Assembly (NCBI GenBank): GCA_947455015.1 | Contig: CANGMY010000112.1 | Span: 1 to 5,671 of the forward strand | Origin: Microthrixaceae bacterium | Lineage (GTDB): Bacteria > Actinomycetota > Acidimicrobiia > Acidimicrobiales > Acidimicrobilacustridaceae | DNA length: 5,671 nt | Direction of reading: 5' to 3' | Shown here: one piece after another, positions 4,709-5,671 of the stretch | How the letters are laid out: every line of letters begins with the position of its first letter | How positions within the stretch are numbered: position 1 is the stretch's first letter | Notes under the pieces: model-generated | Seen by the model: only the letters and a program-made list of their open reading frames with translations | Database searches by the model: none | What the model was told of the DNA's origin: nothing | Program-made: the position numbers and the translations under genes

Positions 4709-5671
4709 TCAGGCTACGTAGTAACCACGGCCGAATGCGAAGGCCCACACCAGCAGCACAATTCCGCTCACCGACCACCACGCCCAGCGCAGGCCCCGGC
4801 GGTCAGCCAGGAAGCCCCCGAGCACAAGGAAACACGGGAATGTCGACAGGAGATATCGCCCTGTCCCCTGGAAATCCTTGGTGCCGATAAGGGCAATGGC
4901 GAGCATCGAGAAGCAGTACAGGCCATAGCCCCAACCGAACTTTTTCCAAACCTGCCAGGCCAAGAACAGGAACCCAAGAACGAACAAGCCCTGCAGGATC
5001 ACGGTCACGGCGTACTGCACTTTTTCGAAGGTGGCGGTGTCCCCATGCTGCAGCCACTGCCAGGTCCAGCGCGGAAGATTCTTGATCTGCTGAAACCAGG
5101 TGATCTTGAACCAGGTTCGCGGACCCGAACCCTGATCCCACCCCGGGGCGCGCTGCACTTCGTCGAACGCAAGCGGATGCCCGAACCGAACACCGAGATA
5201 GGTCATGTATCCAACAAGACCTCCGAGCGAGAGCAACACGCCCGCATCGGCAGGCTGTAGGCGACGCCACATCACCCGGGGCCTCCACCGCGAGTCGCCT
5301 GCCTCGATCACGTGTCGGCGCCAAAGCGCGACAGCAACAAGGCCAATGATGAGCGCGATGCCAACTGGTCGAGTTGCAGTTGCAACTGCGCCTGCGAGAC
5401 CAGCAAGGATCGGATGATTGCGTTCGAGCAAAAGAAACGCGCCAACCGCTGCAAGCAAAAACAGCGCATCCCCGTAGACCGCTCCGAATAAATAAAAAAC
5501 GTACGGATAGACAAGCAATGTGATGAGTGCGATGCGTGCAACACGATCGGTGACGTGATCGCGGAACCACTTGAAGATCGCCAACACCGCTCCGAGGCCG
5601 CATGCGATCGTCACCAACGAACCCAACAACTTCACCGACAACGTTGTGGCGGAATGCAATCCCCACATCAC
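4709..5671 (-). CDS. GT-C membrane glycosyltransferase, PIG-V/mannosyltransferase-like (5' end missing)
   Basis: The frame is open from the right edge to a TGA at 4711-4709, giving at least 320 residues; the real start is outside the window. About nine membrane segments can be drawn (visible residues 11-33, 46-64, 67-82, 87-117, 142-161, 220-242, 247-263, 273-289, 297-315). YPYVFYLFGAVYGDALFLL (55-73) followed by LAGLAGAVATATRPVGIAL (89-107) is the typical centre of PIG-V-like and related bacterial GT-C enzymes, and GRYLLSTFPCFLVLGG (271-286) is their conserved late RYL..FP helix. Such enzymes use polyprenyl-phosphate sugars as donors on the outer membrane face. The catalytic acidic residue normally lies in the first outer loop, which here falls beyond the edge, so activity cannot be judged. 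The soluble loop 162-219 is rich in Trp and Gln. It leads the visible operon; the GT2 next to it may make its donor. The GTG at the very edge is probably an internal Val. Confidence 0.88.
   Translation of the reverse strand: MMWGLHSATTLSVKLLGSLVTIACGLGAVLAIFKWFRDHVTDRVARIALITLLVYPYVFYLFGAVYGDALFLLAAVGAFLLLERNHPILAGLAGAVATATRPVGIALIIGLVAVALWRRHVIEAGDSRWRPRVMWRRLQPADAGVLLSLGGLVGYMTYLGVRFGHPLAFDEVQRAPGWDQGSGPRTWFKITWFQQIKNLPRWTWQWLQHGDTATFEKVQYAVTVILQGLFVLGFLFLAWQVWKKFGWGYGLYCFSMLAIALIGTKDFQGTGRYLLSTFPCFLVLGGFLADRRGLRWAWWSVSGIVLLVWAFAFGRGYYVA

Noticed and set aside
4702..4713. GC-rich near-palindrome (GGCCTCAGGC) at the GT2 start
   Set aside because: Short, with a mismatched centre, and constrained by the stop codon and start region of the flanking genes; most likely chance.
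4165..5260. Long plus-strand open frames opposite the GT2 and GT-C genes
   Set aside because: They lie antisense to clear glycosyltransferase genes, show no family motifs and have low-complexity or Arg/Pro-rich content typical of shadow frames in GC-rich DNA.

Overview
The window reads as a compact piece of a bacterial chromosome, most likely from a high-GC actinobacterium. Acidimicrobiia or Ilumatobacter-like is my guess, by inference only. The hints are moderately high GC with GC-rich third codon positions, GTG starts on five of the seven genes with a visible start, 4-base stop/start overlaps, and two TAnnnT -10 boxes each 6 bases before a GTG, as in leaderless actinobacterial genes. I see no mobile element, CRISPR array, tRNA or rRNA. 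No stretch over 300 bases lacks a gene.

Layout. Left block (minus strand, about 72-1084): a MoaD/ThiS-type ubiquitin-like sulfur carrier is followed, through an ATGA overlap, by a polytopic membrane protein resembling a CDP-diglyceride synthase (CdsA) that has lost most family catalytic residues. A possible C-terminal scrap of a plus-strand gene lies at bases 1-93. Centre (plus strand, 1145-2388): a histidine phosphatase and a YgjP/DUF45-type zinc metallopeptidase, probably co-transcribed and divergent from the MoaD gene across a 60-base region with back-to-back promoter candidates. Right block (minus strand, 5671 down to 2385): a four-gene operon that continues past the right edge. In transcription order it holds a GT-C membrane glycosyltransferase of PIG-V type (5' end missing), a GT2 polyprenyl-phosphate glycosyltransferase, a YdjC/ChbG-family carbohydrate deacetylase and a class I SAM methyltransferase. 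The junctions are a 4-base gap, a GTGA overlap and another GTGA overlap. The methyltransferase and metallopeptidase genes meet tail to tail inside one CTAG.

How the genes may work together. The right operon is the most interesting part. A GT2 polyprenyl-phosphate-sugar synthase, a YdjC deacetylase and a GT-C transferase is the enzyme set known for making and using polyprenyl-phosphate-linked amino sugars (FlmF2/NaxD/FlmK in Francisella). The mycobacterial galactosamine decoration of arabinogalactan uses PpgS and a GT-C enzyme in the same logic. Here a methyltransferase is added. I propose an envelope or glycolipid modification pathway in which a lipid-linked N-acetyl-sugar is made, deacetylated and transferred outside the membrane, possibly with methylation. 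The left block pairs a sulfur carrier whose di-glycine is not terminal with a degenerate CdsA-like protein, a pairing for which I know no described function.
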